Source: Alkalibacterium olivapovliticus (GTDB taxonomy: Bacteria > Bacillota > Bacilli > Lactobacillales > Carnobacteriaceae_A). From it: a stretch of 64,000 nucleotides of DNA. Shown in pieces: positions 34,702 to 43,586 of this stretch. Below the pieces are notes generated by a model. The model saw only the letters and a program-made list of their open reading frames with translations. It was not told the origin of the DNA and ran no database searches. The DNA lies in contig NZ_PVTO01000003.1 in assembly GCF_003003275.1 (NCBI RefSeq), forward strand, positions 62,001-126,000. The letters run 5' to 3'. The position numbers and the translations under genes were made by a program. Every line of letters begins with the position of its first letter. Position 1 is the stretch's first letter.

Positions 34702-36381
34702 ATGATATTTTCAGCTCAGACAAGACAAGACAATATAAAAAAACTGACTAATGAAGAAATGGACGTACTAATTATCGGCGGTGGAATAACCGGGGCTGGA
34801 CTTGCACTTCAGTCGGCAGCGAGAGGAATGAAAGTCGGGCTCATAGAGATGCAGGATTTTGCGGGTGGCACAAGCAGCCGTTCAAGCAAACTTGTTCATG
34901 GTGGGTTGCGTTACCTTAAGCAATTCGATGTGGAACTGGTGGCTGATGTCGCTAAAGAACGAGCAGTAATAGGCAGTATAGCACCACATATTGTGCAGCC
35001 AAGCTACATGCTGATGCCTGTATACGAGGAACCAGGTGCTTCATTTAATAAGTTTACAGCTGAAGTAGTGCTTCACCTGTATGATTACCTGGCTGATATC
35101 GACGAGAAGTGGGCGCATTACCTTGTAGATAAAGATAAGGTGCTTGAAGAGGAGCCAGGTTTAACAGATGAAGGTTTGCTGGCAGGTGGTTTCTATCTTG
35201 ATTACACAAACGATGATGCTAGACTGACGATTGAAACAATTAAAAAAGCACATGAACTCGGCGCTGTCATGACGAACTATGTAAAAGCTGAAGACTTTGT
35301 ATATGATGAACAGGGAAAGATAAAAGCAGTACGTGCAATGGATACTCTAACAGATAATCAGTTTGAGATTGCTGCTAAAGTAATCGTGAATGCAACTGGT
35401 CCATGGTCTGATGAGGTTCGGAAAAAAAGATCTGGAGAAACGGAAGAAAAAATGTACCCGACTAAAGGAGTCCACTTTGTAGTCGACCGTTCAAAACTCC
35501 CTGTCTCACGAACGATTTACACAGATTCCGGCCAGGAAGACAATCGTATGATTTTTATCATTCCAAGAGGGAATAAAACCTATTTCGGGACGACAGATAC
35601 ACCATTTGAAGGATCATATGAAGAACCCTCCATCACAGAAGAAGACATTGACTACCTGTTAAAAACAATCAATCACCGCTTTAAAGAGGCTAATATTACT
35701 ATTGAGGATATCGAATCAAGCTGGTCAGGTCTCAGACCGCTGATTCAGGATGAAGACAATAATGATCCATCTGGGATTTCGAGAGGGCACGAGATTTTTG
35801 TAGAAGATGATGGACTGATCACCATAGCTGGAGGGAAACTGACAGATTACAGACGAATGGCGGAGGATGCTTCAGAAGTGATTGATAGAGAATTTGAGAA
35901 GCTGAATGTTTCTTTTGACCAAGTCGATACACAAACGATTCCTTTGTCAGGAGGAGATGTAGAGAATCCTAAAGCATTCGATCAGTTCATCGAGCAGCAC
36001 ATTGAAGAAGGCGTGAAAGCTGGTCTCACCGAAGAAGAGGCCCACGACCTGGCAGACTGGTACGGCACTAATGTTGAGAAACTATACGCCTTAAAGTCAA
36101 GGGCAGAGACCTATAATCTTCCACTCAAGGATGCACTGCAGCTGGCTTATGGTCTGGAGCATGAAATGGTCATGGCTCCTGAAGACTTCTTCGGCAGACG
36201 GACAGATACGCTGCTGTTTGCGATGGACAGGATCAGTCAGCTGAAAACACCTGTGCTAAAGGTGCTATCTGAAGAATTAGGCTGGAGTGATCAGGAAAAA
36301 CGGAATTGGTCAGAGCATCTGGAGGAACGGATAACAGATACGGCACTCGATAACTTTAAACGCACACAGAGAGGAGACTAG
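34702..36381 (+). CDS. glycerol-3-phosphate oxidase/dehydrogenase
   Basis: This is an FAD flavoprotein converting glycerol-3-phosphate to dihydroxyacetone phosphate. The dinucleotide-binding motif is VLIIGGGITGAGLALQSAARG (given as LIIGGGITGAGLALQ; about 23-37), followed by DFAGGTSSRSSKLVHGGLRY. The substrate domain holds RMIFIIPRGNKTYFGTTDT and SWSGLRPLI. Overall sequence resembles lactic GlpO, yet it is 559 residues long and lacks the roughly 50-residue insert seen in enterococcal and streptococcal GlpO after GLRPLI. Whether it uses oxygen (GlpO, forming peroxide) or a quinone (GlpD) is undecided. It lies 26 bases after glpK and is followed directly by glpF. Confidence 0.9.
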   Translation: MIFSAQTRQDNIKKLTNEEMDVLIIGGGITGAGLALQSAARGMKVGLIEMQDFAGGTSSRSSKLVHGGLRYLKQFDVELVADVAKERAVIGSIAPHIVQPSYMLMPVYEEPGASFNKFTAEVVLHLYDYLADIDEKWAHYLVDKDKVLEEEPGLTDEGLLAGGFYLDYTNDDARLTIETIKKAHELGAVMTNYVKAEDFVYDEQGKIKAVRAMDTLTDNQFEIAAKVIVNATGPWSDEVRKKRSGETEEKMYPTKGVHFVVDRSKLPVSRTIYTDSGQEDNRMIFIIPRGNKTYFGTTDTPFEGSYEEPSITEEDIDYLLKTINHRFKEANITIEDIESSWSGLRPLIQDEDNNDPSGISRGHEIFVEDDGLITIAGGKLTDYRRMAEDASEVIDREFEKLNVSFDQVDTQTIPLSGGDVENPKAFDQFIEQHIEEGVKAGLTEEEAHDLADWYGTNVEKLYALKSRAETYNLPLKDALQLAYGLEHEMVMAPEDFFGRRTDTLLFAMDRISQLKTPVLKVLSEELGWSDQEKRNWSEHLEERITDTALDNFKRTQRGD

Positions 36382-36383
36382 TT

Positions 36384-37106
36384 TTGGATACGACCTTATT
36401 TCAACAATTACTTGGCGAATTTTTTGGAACGATGATTCTGATTTTACTTGGTGACGGTGTTGTTGCAGCTAATGTCCTTAAGAAAACAAAATCATATGAA
36501 GGCGGATGGCTGATGATTACTGTCGGCTGGGGCCTGGGTGTTGCAATGGCTGTTTACGCTGTTGGCTGGCTGTCGCCCGCACATATCAATCCGGCGGTTA
36601 CCTTAGGTATGGCAGTTGCCGGCGAGATTGGATGGGGGATGGTGATTCCTTACACGATCGCGCAAGTTGCCGGAGGATTCGCAGGAGCTGTACTTGTCTG
36701 GCTTCATTATATGCCTCACTTCAAGGCAACTGATGATCAAGGTGCCATACTGGCCGTCTTCTCAACCGGACCGGCAATCAAGGGGTCTAAATGGAACCTG
36801 TTGTCAGAAACAATCGCAACCGTCGTACTGGTCTTTGGACTTCTGGCCTTTACACAAGGGGACTTTACAGATGGTCTGAATCCATTGATCGTTGGTCTGC
36901 TGATTGTTGCGATTGGTGTCTCCCTAGGGGGAACGACTGGTTATGCAATCAATCCTGCTCGTGACTTAGGACCGCGTATTGCACACCAGATTTTACCCAT
37001 AGCCAACAAAGGTTCTTCTGACTGGGCTTATTCCTGGATCCCAATCGTAGGACCACTGATTGGTGGAGCATTAGGAGCACTGATTTTCTTACTCATGACG
37101 ATGTAA
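36384..37106 (+). CDS. glpF: glycerol uptake facilitator
   Basis: This is an aquaglyceroporin of 240 residues with six membrane spans and two half-spans. The two channel NPA motifs are HINPAVTLGMAV (about 69-80) and YAINPARDLGPRI (about 188-200). The aspartate after the second NPA (NPARD) marks a glycerol-permeable member. A TTG start lies seven bases after GAGGAG. It completes the glpK-glpO/D-glpF operon, giving facilitated glycerol entry, phosphorylation and oxidation. Confidence 0.95.
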   Translation: MDTTLFQQLLGEFFGTMILILLGDGVVAANVLKKTKSYEGGWLMITVGWGLGVAMAVYAVGWLSPAHINPAVTLGMAVAGEIGWGMVIPYTIAQVAGGFAGAVLVWLHYMPHFKATDDQGAILAVFSTGPAIKGSKWNLLSETIATVVLVFGLLAFTQGDFTDGLNPLIVGLLIVAIGVSLGGTTGYAINPARDLGPRIAHQILPIANKGSSDWAYSWIPIVGPLIGGALGALIFLLMTM

Positions 37107-37127
37107 GACAGTCTAATCAAAAAATCG

Positions 37128-37167
37128 AAAAAACTGAACCCGTCTGTCTAATGAGGGTTCAGTTTTT
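37128..37167 (+). terminator. terminator of the glp operon
   Basis: AAAAACTGAACCC pairs with GGGTTCAGTTTTT across a 13-base loop, 21 bases past the glpF stop codon. Confidence 0.92.
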
Positions 37168-37236
37168 GTCTGTCCAAAAGCAAAAAGGAATAAGATGTAA
37201 GTATGAATGATCACAAGAAATAAGGGTCAACGCATT

Positions 37237-37275
37237 AAAAAGACCATTACTTCTCTGGTAGAGGTAATGGCCTTT
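37237..37275 (-). terminator. terminator of the small membrane protein gene
   Basis: On the minus strand AAAGGCCATTAC-CTCTACCAGAGAA-GTAATGGTCTTTTT forms a stem with one G-U pair and a T-run. Confidence 0.85.
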
Positions 37276-37293
37276 AAAATAAGGACAAAGTGA

Positions 37294-37500
37294 TCAATAA
37301 GAGACCATATTGAATAAGATTGCTACTAGAGCTAATCCAATAGCTGTCATGCTCATGCGGGTAGTATCTGCTTTAAGGAAAAATCCAATAATACCTAATA
37401 CGATAGCAACTGCTCCCATAATAGTTGCCTGCCAGAAAAATCCGATAATAGCTGACAAGATAGCGATCCACCCAAGTGTTATTCCGATAGTCTGTTTCAT
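37294..37500 (-). CDS. small membrane protein, unknown
   Basis: This is a 68-residue hydrophobic protein with three predicted membrane segments (about 3-22, 25-43 and 48-66) and no recognised family. The ATG at 37500 sits behind GAGGAGGCGCAGC, a strong ribosome binding site; the open frame extends five codons further. Having its own terminator and ribosome binding site supports a real gene. It is transcribed alone, convergent with the glp operon and divergent from the thioesterase gene. Function unknown. Confidence 0.7.
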   Translation of the reverse strand: MKQTIGITLGWIAILSAIIGFFWQATIMGAVAIVLGIIGFFLKADTTRMSMTAIGLALVAILFNMVSY

Positions 37501-37632
37501 GCTGCGCCTCCTCAACGTGTGCTAGTGATATATTACACAATTAATTATGATTCGATTCTACCACAAAGTAAGGGGATTGTGCTACACTAGAACTCAATAA
37601 AGGGTTTGGATAACAGAAAGAAGGACACAAAA

Positions 37633-38070
37633 ATGACACCATGTGTACATAAAGTACAGTACTACGAGACAGATCAGATGAAAATCGTTCACCATTCGAA
37701 TTATATCAGGTGGTTTGAAGAAGCAAGGTCTCACTTGATGGATGAGATCAACTATGGTTATCACAGAATGGAAGAAGAGGGCATCGTCATCCCTGTGTTA
37801 TCTGTACGGGCCGATTACAAAGGCATGGTCCGGTATGGAGAAACAGTTGAAATTGAAGCGAGTATCAGAGAATTTACGGGTGTCAAAATGGTCATCAGTT
37901 ATGTCGTAAGAGACTCCTTGTCCAAAGAGGTTAGAACAGTCGGAGAGTCAAAACACGCTTTTTTAAATAAAGACACATATCGGCCACTGTCACTTAAACG
38001 CGGACACAAGAACTTGTTCGATCTATTCAATACACTTCACGATGCGTATGAGAAAGAAGCTGTGAAGTAA
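37633..38070 (+). CDS. hotdog-fold acyl-CoA thioesterase
   Basis: This is a 145-residue YbgC/FadM-like 4-hydroxybenzoyl-CoA thioesterase family protein. The active-site motif YYETDQMKIVHHSNYIRWFEEAR is seen (key residues Asp in ETDQM, HHSNY; about 10-32), followed by the hotdog strand pattern ETVEIEASI. The acyl substrate is unknown. The frame is open to 37606; AGAAAGAAGGA supports the ATG at 37633. The next gene begins immediately after its stop codon (TAAATG), indicating a two-gene operon. Confidence 0.85.
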   Translation: MTPCVHKVQYYETDQMKIVHHSNYIRWFEEARSHLMDEINYGYHRMEEEGIVIPVLSVRADYKGMVRYGETVEIEASIREFTGVKMVISYVVRDSLSKEVRTVGESKHAFLNKDTYRPLSLKRGHKNLFDLFNTLHDAYEKEAVK

Positions 38071-38682
38071 ATGGATCTGATACTGATTGTTGGTCCTCAG
38101 GCAGTCGGAAAGATGACGGTGGGGCATGCACTTGAGAAAAAGATAGAAGCGTCACTCCTGTTTAATCATGAAACGATTGATCTGTTTGCTAAGTTTCTCG
38201 GCTACACATCAGAAACGTTCCGCTTATCAGATCAAGTGAGAGGCGATCTGTTTGAAGCTTTTGTCAAGCACCCCGCCACTAACGTAACAAAAGGAATTAT
38301 CATGACCGTCGTCATTGGGTTTGATCTTGAGACGGACTGGGCTGTTCTTAAGCAGTGGACTTCACACTTTCTGGATGCAGACGGTGCTGTCTATTTCATT
38401 GAACTGGAAGCGGATCTTGACGAAAGACTAAAAAGAAATACCAGTGACTTCCGCCTCGAGATGAAACCATCAAAGCGAGATACCGTTTTTTCCAAGAATG
38501 AACTGATTAGGAGTATGGAACAGCACAGGTTGATCTCTTATGAAGGGGAAGTGCCTGAACGACTCCCGGAAGTTAACTACCTGAGAATCAACAATTCAAA
38601 TCTGAGTCCTGAAGATACAGCCGCATCTATTGTTCACTGGATGACAGCTAACGGCTATAAAAAGACGACTTCTCCTGATTGA
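38071..38682 (+). CDS. P-loop kinase-like protein
   Basis: This is a 203-residue cytoplasmic protein with a P-loop near the N-terminus, IVGPQAVGKMTVG (about 6-18). This suits an AAA/shikimate-kinase-like nucleotide-binding fold. A later segment, AVYFIELEADLDERLKRN (about 108-125), looks like the strand and helix that precede a kinase lid. I do not recognise the substrate. It begins directly at the end of the thioesterase gene, so it depends on coupled translation, and ends inside a bidirectional terminator. Confidence 0.7.
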   Translation: MDLILIVGPQAVGKMTVGHALEKKIEASLLFNHETIDLFAKFLGYTSETFRLSDQVRGDLFEAFVKHPATNVTKGIIMTVVIGFDLETDWAVLKQWTSHFLDADGAVYFIELEADLDERLKRNTSDFRLEMKPSKRDTVFSKNELIRSMEQHRLISYEGEVPERLPEVNYLRINNSNLSPEDTAASIVHWMTANGYKKTTSPD

Positions 38683-38698
38683 AGGAAAAGTCGTCTTT
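38660..38698. terminator. bidirectional terminator
   Basis: AAAGACGACTT (about 38660-38671) pairs with AAGTCGTCTTT (38688-38698), with inner TCCT/AGGA pairing. It separates the convergent kinase-like gene and dhaM. Its left arm lies in the last codons of the kinase-like gene. Confidence 0.85.
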
Positions 38699-38702
38699 AC
38701 AT

Positions 38703-39080
38703 TTAGTCTTTAATCACAAGTTTTTTCAGCTGTCTGCTGATTTCATCAGGATCAACCTCTGCCTGAAGGAGTGATGCTCCTGTATAGGCTCCTTCTATGA
38801 AAGCAGTTTTCATTAGTTGGACATCTTTGTCCGATGTCTCAATAGCCATTTCAAGATTCATTTGTGCGCTGCCGAGGTCGAAAAAGCAAAAAATCGTTTT
38901 TTCTTCGAATGACTCGAGTGTCTCAGCTATCAGGTCAAAGCTGGTTCCGATACCGCCATCCTCTGAACCCCCTGCTGTTTTAATGGTGACATCTCCAGCT
39001 ACTTGATCCAGAAGGCGAGTGAGTCCCTCGGCCACTTCTTTCACATGTGATACGAGTAAGATACCTGTGGATTTAGTCAT
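38703..39080 (-). CDS. dhaM: PTS-dependent dihydroxyacetone kinase, phosphotransferase subunit
   Basis: DhaM carries phosphate from HPr to the ADP bound on DhaL. It is 125 residues, a single EIIA-Man-like domain as usual in Firmicutes. The phosphorylated histidine is in ILLVSHVKEVAEG (about residue 12). The body contains TAGGSEDGGIGTSFDLI and CFFDLGSAQMNLEMA. The start overlaps the end of dhaL by eight bases. It is the last gene of dhaK-dhaL-dhaM. Confidence 0.94.
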   Translation of the reverse strand: MTKSTGILLVSHVKEVAEGLTRLLDQVAGDVTIKTAGGSEDGGIGTSFDLIAETLESFEEKTIFCFFDLGSAQMNLEMAIETSDKDVQLMKTAFIEGAYTGASLLQAEVDPDEISRQLKKLVIKD

Positions 39081-39660
39081 CTAAAACACCTGCCTCAAGC
39101 AGTGTCGTAAAGAGATAAGCACTGGACTGTGCACCGGGATCGATGTGTCCGATCGACCGCTCTCCCAGATAGGATGCGCGACCTTTTGTGGCTTTCATTT
39201 CTTTTGTGCTTTCAAGAGCGTCATCTATTACTGACTGAGTAAGAGAGCCTTCTTTCACGGAATTGACTACCGGATGCCAGACATCAACCATTGTCTTCTC
39301 ACCAGGGTCAGCTTTTCCGCGTTTAACAACACCTTCTAATCCTGCCTCGAGGAGTACAGCGGGTTCTTGTGACTCTTTAGCCGCCTTAGCCATAGAAATA
39401 AAAGCAGAGCCATACAGGGGACCACTTGCACCGCCTACTTTGCTCACTAATCGCATACCGATGTCTTTGAACAAATCGGTCAGTTCATCGTAGTCAGCTC
39501 CATCGATTTTTTCTTTCACTGCTTTTACGCCACGGTCCATATTGCTTCCATGATCACCGTCGCCTATTGCAGAGTCAAGTCCGTTCAAATCGTCTTTATG
39601 TTCAATAATTACTTCTGTAAAATGTGTGATCCAGTTAATCCATTTTTCCGTTTTATCCAT
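39073..39660 (-). CDS. dhaL: dihydroxyacetone kinase subunit L
   Basis: DhaL is the ADP-binding helical-barrel subunit that phosphorylates dihydroxyacetone held by DhaK. It has 195 residues. The nucleotide and magnesium motif DSAIGDGDHGSNMDRG (about 27-42) is intact, as are GGASGPLYGSAF (about 75-86) and GRASYLGERSIGHIDPGA. I start it at the ATG at 39660 since AGAAAGG is nine bases upstream; a further ATG at 39669 overlaps the ribosome binding site. It lies in the dhaKLM operon. Confidence 0.95.
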   Translation of the reverse strand: MDKTEKWINWITHFTEVIIEHKDDLNGLDSAIGDGDHGSNMDRGVKAVKEKIDGADYDELTDLFKDIGMRLVSKVGGASGPLYGSAFISMAKAAKESQEPAVLLEAGLEGVVKRGKADPGEKTMVDVWHPVVNSVKEGSLTQSVIDDALESTKEMKATKGRASYLGERSIGHIDPGAQSSAYLFTTLLEAGVLDD

Positions 39661-39678
39661 TCTCTTCATCCTTTCTGA

Positions 39679-40671
39679 TTACCAGCCAATGACTTCAACA
39701 GGAGAGTTCAGGTGGTCGATCCATGCATCATCTTCGATTTTGAGTAAGGTCAGCGAGACACCTGCCATGTCGATGGCGGTCATGTAATCGCCGACTTTCT
39801 TGAACACAAGATCCAGTTTTTCGTCACCCGCAAGAAGAGTTTTGAGATCATTCATAAAGACGAACTGTTCCATCAAAGGAGTCGCCCCCATGCCGTTGAC
39901 CAGAACAGCGAAGCGGTCACCTGAAGTCCAGCCTATTTCTTTTTTAAGTTTCCTGACGAATTCTTCCGCCAGCTCTTTAGATGGTTTAAGAGTTTCACGA
40001 CTATAACCCGGCTCACCGTGGATACCAATGCCGAATTCTATTTCATTTTCTTCCAGCTCAAAACCTGGTTTACCGACTTCAGGGTTTGTTGCAGGCGAAA
40101 GGGCTAATCCGATGGAATAGACACTGTTGTTTACTTTTTCAGCTAGTGTCTTTATGTCTTGTAGACTGGCACCGGCATCTGCTGCAGCACCGAGTATTTT
40201 GTGCATGAAGACTGTTCCGGCGACTCCTCTGCGCCCGGCAGTAAATGTACTGTCTTCCACTGCAATGTCATCATCGACAACGACAAAATCAACGTCTATA
40301 TCCTCGAGTTCAGCCAGTTCTTTGGCCATATCAAAGTTCATGACATCACCGGTATAATTTTTTACGATCATGAAGACACCTTTTCCCTCGTCAGCGGCTT
40401 TGATGCCTTCAAGGATCTGATCGGGCGTCGGTGAAGTGAAGACTTGTCCTGCCACTGCTGCTGAGAGCATACCTTTACCGACAAATCCGGCATGGCTTGG
40501 TTCATGACCACTGCCGCCACCGCTGATCAGACCCACGCGATTGTCTGATTCGAGATTTCGGACGATAACGGTCGTACCTGGCACACGACTGACAATAGTA
40601 TCATAAGCATAAGCGAGTCCGTTCAGCATATCATCGACTACCTGATCGGGCTGATTAATAATTTTCTTCAT
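39679..40671 (-). CDS. dhaK: dihydroxyacetone kinase subunit K
   Basis: DhaK binds dihydroxyacetone covalently through a histidine hemiaminal. It has 330 residues. Typical segments are LISGGGSGHEPSHAGFVGKG (about 50-69), GDVMNFDMAKELAE and the substrate-histidine region FGIGIHGEPG (about 212-221). AAGGAGGAG lies nine bases before the ATG at 40671. It is the first gene of dhaKLM. A CcpA-like site overlaps its putative -10 TACAAT. The operon feeds DHAP into glycolysis and complements the glp operon nearby. Confidence 0.95.
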   Translation of the reverse strand: MKKIINQPDQVVDDMLNGLAYAYDTIVSRVPGTTVIVRNLESDNRVGLISGGGSGHEPSHAGFVGKGMLSAAVAGQVFTSPTPDQILEGIKAADEGKGVFMIVKNYTGDVMNFDMAKELAELEDIDVDFVVVDDDIAVEDSTFTAGRRGVAGTVFMHKILGAAADAGASLQDIKTLAEKVNNSVYSIGLALSPATNPEVGKPGFELEENEIEFGIGIHGEPGYSRETLKPSKELAEEFVRKLKKEIGWTSGDRFAVLVNGMGATPLMEQFVFMNDLKTLLAGDEKLDLVFKKVGDYMTAIDMAGVSLTLLKIEDDAWIDHLNSPVEVIGW

Positions 40672-40710
40672 ATGCACATACTCCTCCTTATCATATCTCT
40701 ACTTCTCCAT

Positions 40711-40724
40711 TGTACCCGTTTTCA
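40711..40724 (-). promoter_or_regulatory. candidate catabolite-responsive element for dhaKLM
   Basis: On the minus strand TGAAAACGGGTACA matches the cre consensus TGWAARCGYTWNCW at 12 of 14 positions. It overlaps a TACAAT -10 box upstream of dhaK. CcpA control is inference. Confidence 0.5.
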
Positions 40725-40808
40725 TTTCGAACTTCTAATTATTCACTTTCATTTCTTCTTTTTGGTATACTGAAGGTAAGAGAAACAAAGAGAGTAAGGA
40801 GAATAGAT

Positions 40809-41513
40809 ATGAGAACATTGATCATCATCAGTCATCCCGACGTTGACGAATCGAGCAGTCAGCAGTTTCTGCTCCAGTCTATCAGCCATCTGTCATCTGA
40901 TCAGGTGACGGTTCATTTGCTTGAAAAGACCTATCCTGATGGCGTGATTGATTTTGAAAAAGAGCAGGCACTATTAAGACTGCACGACCGTATTCTGTTC
41001 CAGTTTCCTTTCTACTGGTATTCCTCCCCGCCTATGCTGAAAAAGTGGCAGGATGAAGTGCTTACCGACCATTTTGCATTTGGCTATAGAGGGAATAAGC
41101 TGGAAGGCAAGGAACTGGGACTGGTCCTGTCGATTGGATTGGCTGAAAAAGACTATCAGGCAGGCGGCCAGGAGGGGTTCAGTATCAGCGAACTGACCAG
41201 ACCATATCAGGCCGTAGCTAAAAAAACGGGAATGACGTATTTAAAACCACTGGCTGTATTTCAGTTTCCATATAAAAATGAAGCCGAAAAAATGAGGCTG
41301 CTGATCGACTATCAGCAGTATGTAACCTTATCAAAACCGGATTCATTAAAATATAGAGAAGAATGGCTCGTGAAGGCCTTGGCTGAAACGTCCGAGGAAA
41401 CACTCCCGGGGGAAAATGTAGCGTTTGTTATAGACCAGGTAATTGAACGGGTAGAAGACAACCGTATGGAACTGGACGAGCTGAGGATGCATATCGACAA
41501 TTACCACGACTGA
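40809..41513 (+). CDS. flavodoxin-like NAD(P)H oxidoreductase
   Basis: This is a 234-residue soluble flavoprotein of the NAD(P)H:quinone oxidoreductase / KefF / YwrO family. The N-terminal strand and FMN loop are LIIISHPDVDESSSQQF (about 4-20). The family segment ILFQFPFYWYSSPPMLKKWQDEV is seen (key residues FPFYWYSSP, KKWQDEV; about 60-82). GYRGNKLEGKELGLVLSIG follows. A charged helical C-terminal extension of about 55 residues is longer than usual. The ATG at 40809 has AAGGAGAATAGAT upstream. Quinone or electrophile detoxification is the usual role. Confidence 0.85.
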   Translation: MRTLIIISHPDVDESSSQQFLLQSISHLSSDQVTVHLLEKTYPDGVIDFEKEQALLRLHDRILFQFPFYWYSSPPMLKKWQDEVLTDHFAFGYRGNKLEGKELGLVLSIGLAEKDYQAGGQEGFSISELTRPYQAVAKKTGMTYLKPLAVFQFPYKNEAEKMRLLIDYQQYVTLSKPDSLKYREEWLVKALAETSEETLPGENVAFVIDQVIERVEDNRMELDELRMHIDNYHD

Positions 41514-41530
41514 TAGAAAGTAGGGCTAAG

Positions 41531-41713
41531 ATGAATGAACAGGAATGGATCATCCAGGAATTGGAGCGTCTTTTCGAAACGAGTCAGGATTATAAGCAGA
41601 AAGCATTACTGCAGGAAGCTATTGATATTTTGAAAGAACAGGACCTGCGCAAAGAGCAGCTGCAGGGAGAACTGGATGGCACATTATGGAGTCCGGGAAA
41701 CTGGGGTGTCTGA
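41531..41713 (+). CDS. hypothetical small protein
   Basis: This is a 60-residue protein with no recognised family, mostly helical, with heptad-like hydrophobic spacing (IIQELERLFETSQDYKQKAL) and a tail ending WSPGNWGV. It starts 17 bases after the oxidoreductase gene behind GAAAGTAGGG, so it is probably co-transcribed. Small size makes the call moderate. Confidence 0.55.
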   Translation: MNEQEWIIQELERLFETSQDYKQKALLQEAIDILKEQDLRKEQLQGELDGTLWSPGNWGV

Positions 41714-41855
41714 CAGATTGTCTTCCTTTCCTCTCTTCTGATTCGGAATGGTTGAACGGATTTCAGTTAAAAAGTAAAAAATCAGTCCTAAGACCGTATT
41801 CTTTCTCTGTCTAGTTGGATATACTGGTATCAAGTTCAAAAAGGGAGGCAAGACT

Positions 41856-43556
41856 ATGAAAGTGGGTAAAATAAGCTGGTTTGTACTGTTATTAGCCAGT
41901 GTAGTGTTTTTAGCGAGTCCTCTGGAGGTTGAGGCAAATACGCTGCATGATTTAACGATAGAAATGGAGCTGCTGGAAAACGGCACGGCAATCATCACAG
42001 AATATAGGGAAATGACGATGGATGATGGAACTGAACTGTATATCGTCATCAATGAAGAAGAGGGACTGGAAGTCATTGATTTCTATGTAGAAAATATGAC
42101 CGGTCAGTCAGAATGGGATTCCAGTCAGTCACGTGAAGAAAAAGCAGATACATACGGTGTGATTGAGACAGATGACGGAAAAGAATTGGTCTGGGGTATC
42201 GGAGACTACGGCAGTCAGAATTACGAAGTCAGCTACACGATATCCAATATGGTCAGACAGTTGAATGATGGACAATCAATGCACTATAATTTTAACACGT
42301 TTGGGGATATCCATCCTGAAAACATGACGATTGAAATCTCCGGACCATTCAATTTTTCAGAAGACGACACACGTATCTGGGGATTTGGATACGATGGCCA
42401 AGTCGAGTTGCTTGATGGATCAGTGTATTCCTATACGCAGGAAGCGATCCAGTCAGATCGACCAGTTACAGTACTTGTCCAATTTCTGAATGACCCGTTT
42501 TTGCTGTCATATTACGAAGACCGTTCACTTGAAAGTGTAGTGGAGGAAGCTGAGAGCAATGCCAGCAGAGGGGGAGAAAGTGATTTTGACGGACGCTTTT
42601 TTGCGACTGTTTTTGGAGGGATAGCTGTTGTTCTGGCAGGGATTTTCGGTCTGATTTTCAAAATCGAGAATCTGAAAAAAGAGCAGAACAGGGTTCCGAA
42701 CAGCCATGAACAGCGCAAGCGGAATAAAGGACTCTACTTTACAGATATCCCCTATAAAGATGGTGATATTATCGACATTGCCTATTTCCTAAGGCAGTTA
42801 CAGAAAGGATCCTTTGAACATTATTTCTTTGCCTTTCTACTTAAGTGGTCGAAAGACAGCTGTCTGATCATTGAAAAAGAAGAAGGGAAAAAGAACAAAC
42901 AGTCTCGACTGACTTTTTTACCTGAAAAATTTGATCGCAGAAAAGATAATTCTGTAGTGGTGTCTGAAGTTGAATGTGAGCTTTGGGATACTCTCATAGA
43001 AGCTTCTGATGAAAATAATCAGATGAGCAATAAAGAAATGAAAAAATGGGCTGAGAAAAATGCTCAGAAACTCTCAGAATTTGAAAAAATGATTGAAGAT
43101 GAATCAAAAGAAACACTGATCAGAGAAGGCTATATAAAAGAAGATTCGTTAACTTTCCTTAAAATGACTATTCCGTTCGTTTCAATCACCAAAAAAGGAC
43201 AGAGAGTGTACGATCAGTTAACTCAATTTGACAATCATCTGGATTCGATCAGTAAAGACAAGTCATTGACTTATCGTCAGCTGATTCCGGAAGAGTCGTT
43301 CCTGATGTGGGCAAGCCTTTATGGTAAAGAAGAAGATGTCATCAAACAACTGGAGAACCTCCTTCCAGATTGGGATGAGCAGGAAATTGACTATATCCCT
43401 TACTATTACAGTCACTACTACGGACTGCATGTCTTTTCCAGCAGCATGCACAGCGGGTATTCAAGTGCGGGGTACTCATCTGCCGGTGGAGGAGGAGCTA
43501 CTTCGATCGGTGGAGGTGGCGGTGCAATCGGCGGCGGCGGTGGCGGCGCACGCTGA
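41856..43556 (+). CDS. DUF2207 membrane protein with glycine-rich tail
   Basis: This is a 566-residue predicted membrane protein. A signal peptide (about 1-28, ending VEANT) is followed by an extracellular beta-rich DUF2207 domain (about 30-240), which starts LHDLTIEMELLENGTAIIT. A membrane segment is at about 248-268 (FATVFGGIAVVLAGIFGLIF). A charged cytoplasmic region (270-540) follows. The end is a run of glycines interrupted by Ser, Ala and Ile, as typical for this family. Function is unknown. AAGGGAGGCAAGACT precedes the ATG, and a terminator follows. Confidence 0.85.
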   Translation: MKVGKISWFVLLLASVVFLASPLEVEANTLHDLTIEMELLENGTAIITEYREMTMDDGTELYIVINEEEGLEVIDFYVENMTGQSEWDSSQSREEKADTYGVIETDDGKELVWGIGDYGSQNYEVSYTISNMVRQLNDGQSMHYNFNTFGDIHPENMTIEISGPFNFSEDDTRIWGFGYDGQVELLDGSVYSYTQEAIQSDRPVTVLVQFLNDPFLLSYYEDRSLESVVEEAESNASRGGESDFDGRFFATVFGGIAVVLAGIFGLIFKIENLKKEQNRVPNSHEQRKRNKGLYFTDIPYKDGDIIDIAYFLRQLQKGSFEHYFFAFLLKWSKDSCLIIEKEEGKKNKQSRLTFLPEKFDRRKDNSVVVSEVECELWDTLIEASDENNQMSNKEMKKWAEKNAQKLSEFEKMIEDESKETLIREGYIKEDSLTFLKMTIPFVSITKKGQRVYDQLTQFDNHLDSISKDKSLTYRQLIPEESFLMWASLYGKEEDVIKQLENLLPDWDEQEIDYIPYYYSHYYGLHVFSSSMHSGYSSAGYSSAGGGGATSIGGGGGAIGGGGGGAR

Positions 43557-43586
43557 TATGTTCAGTATCCATCCATTGAAACAGTA

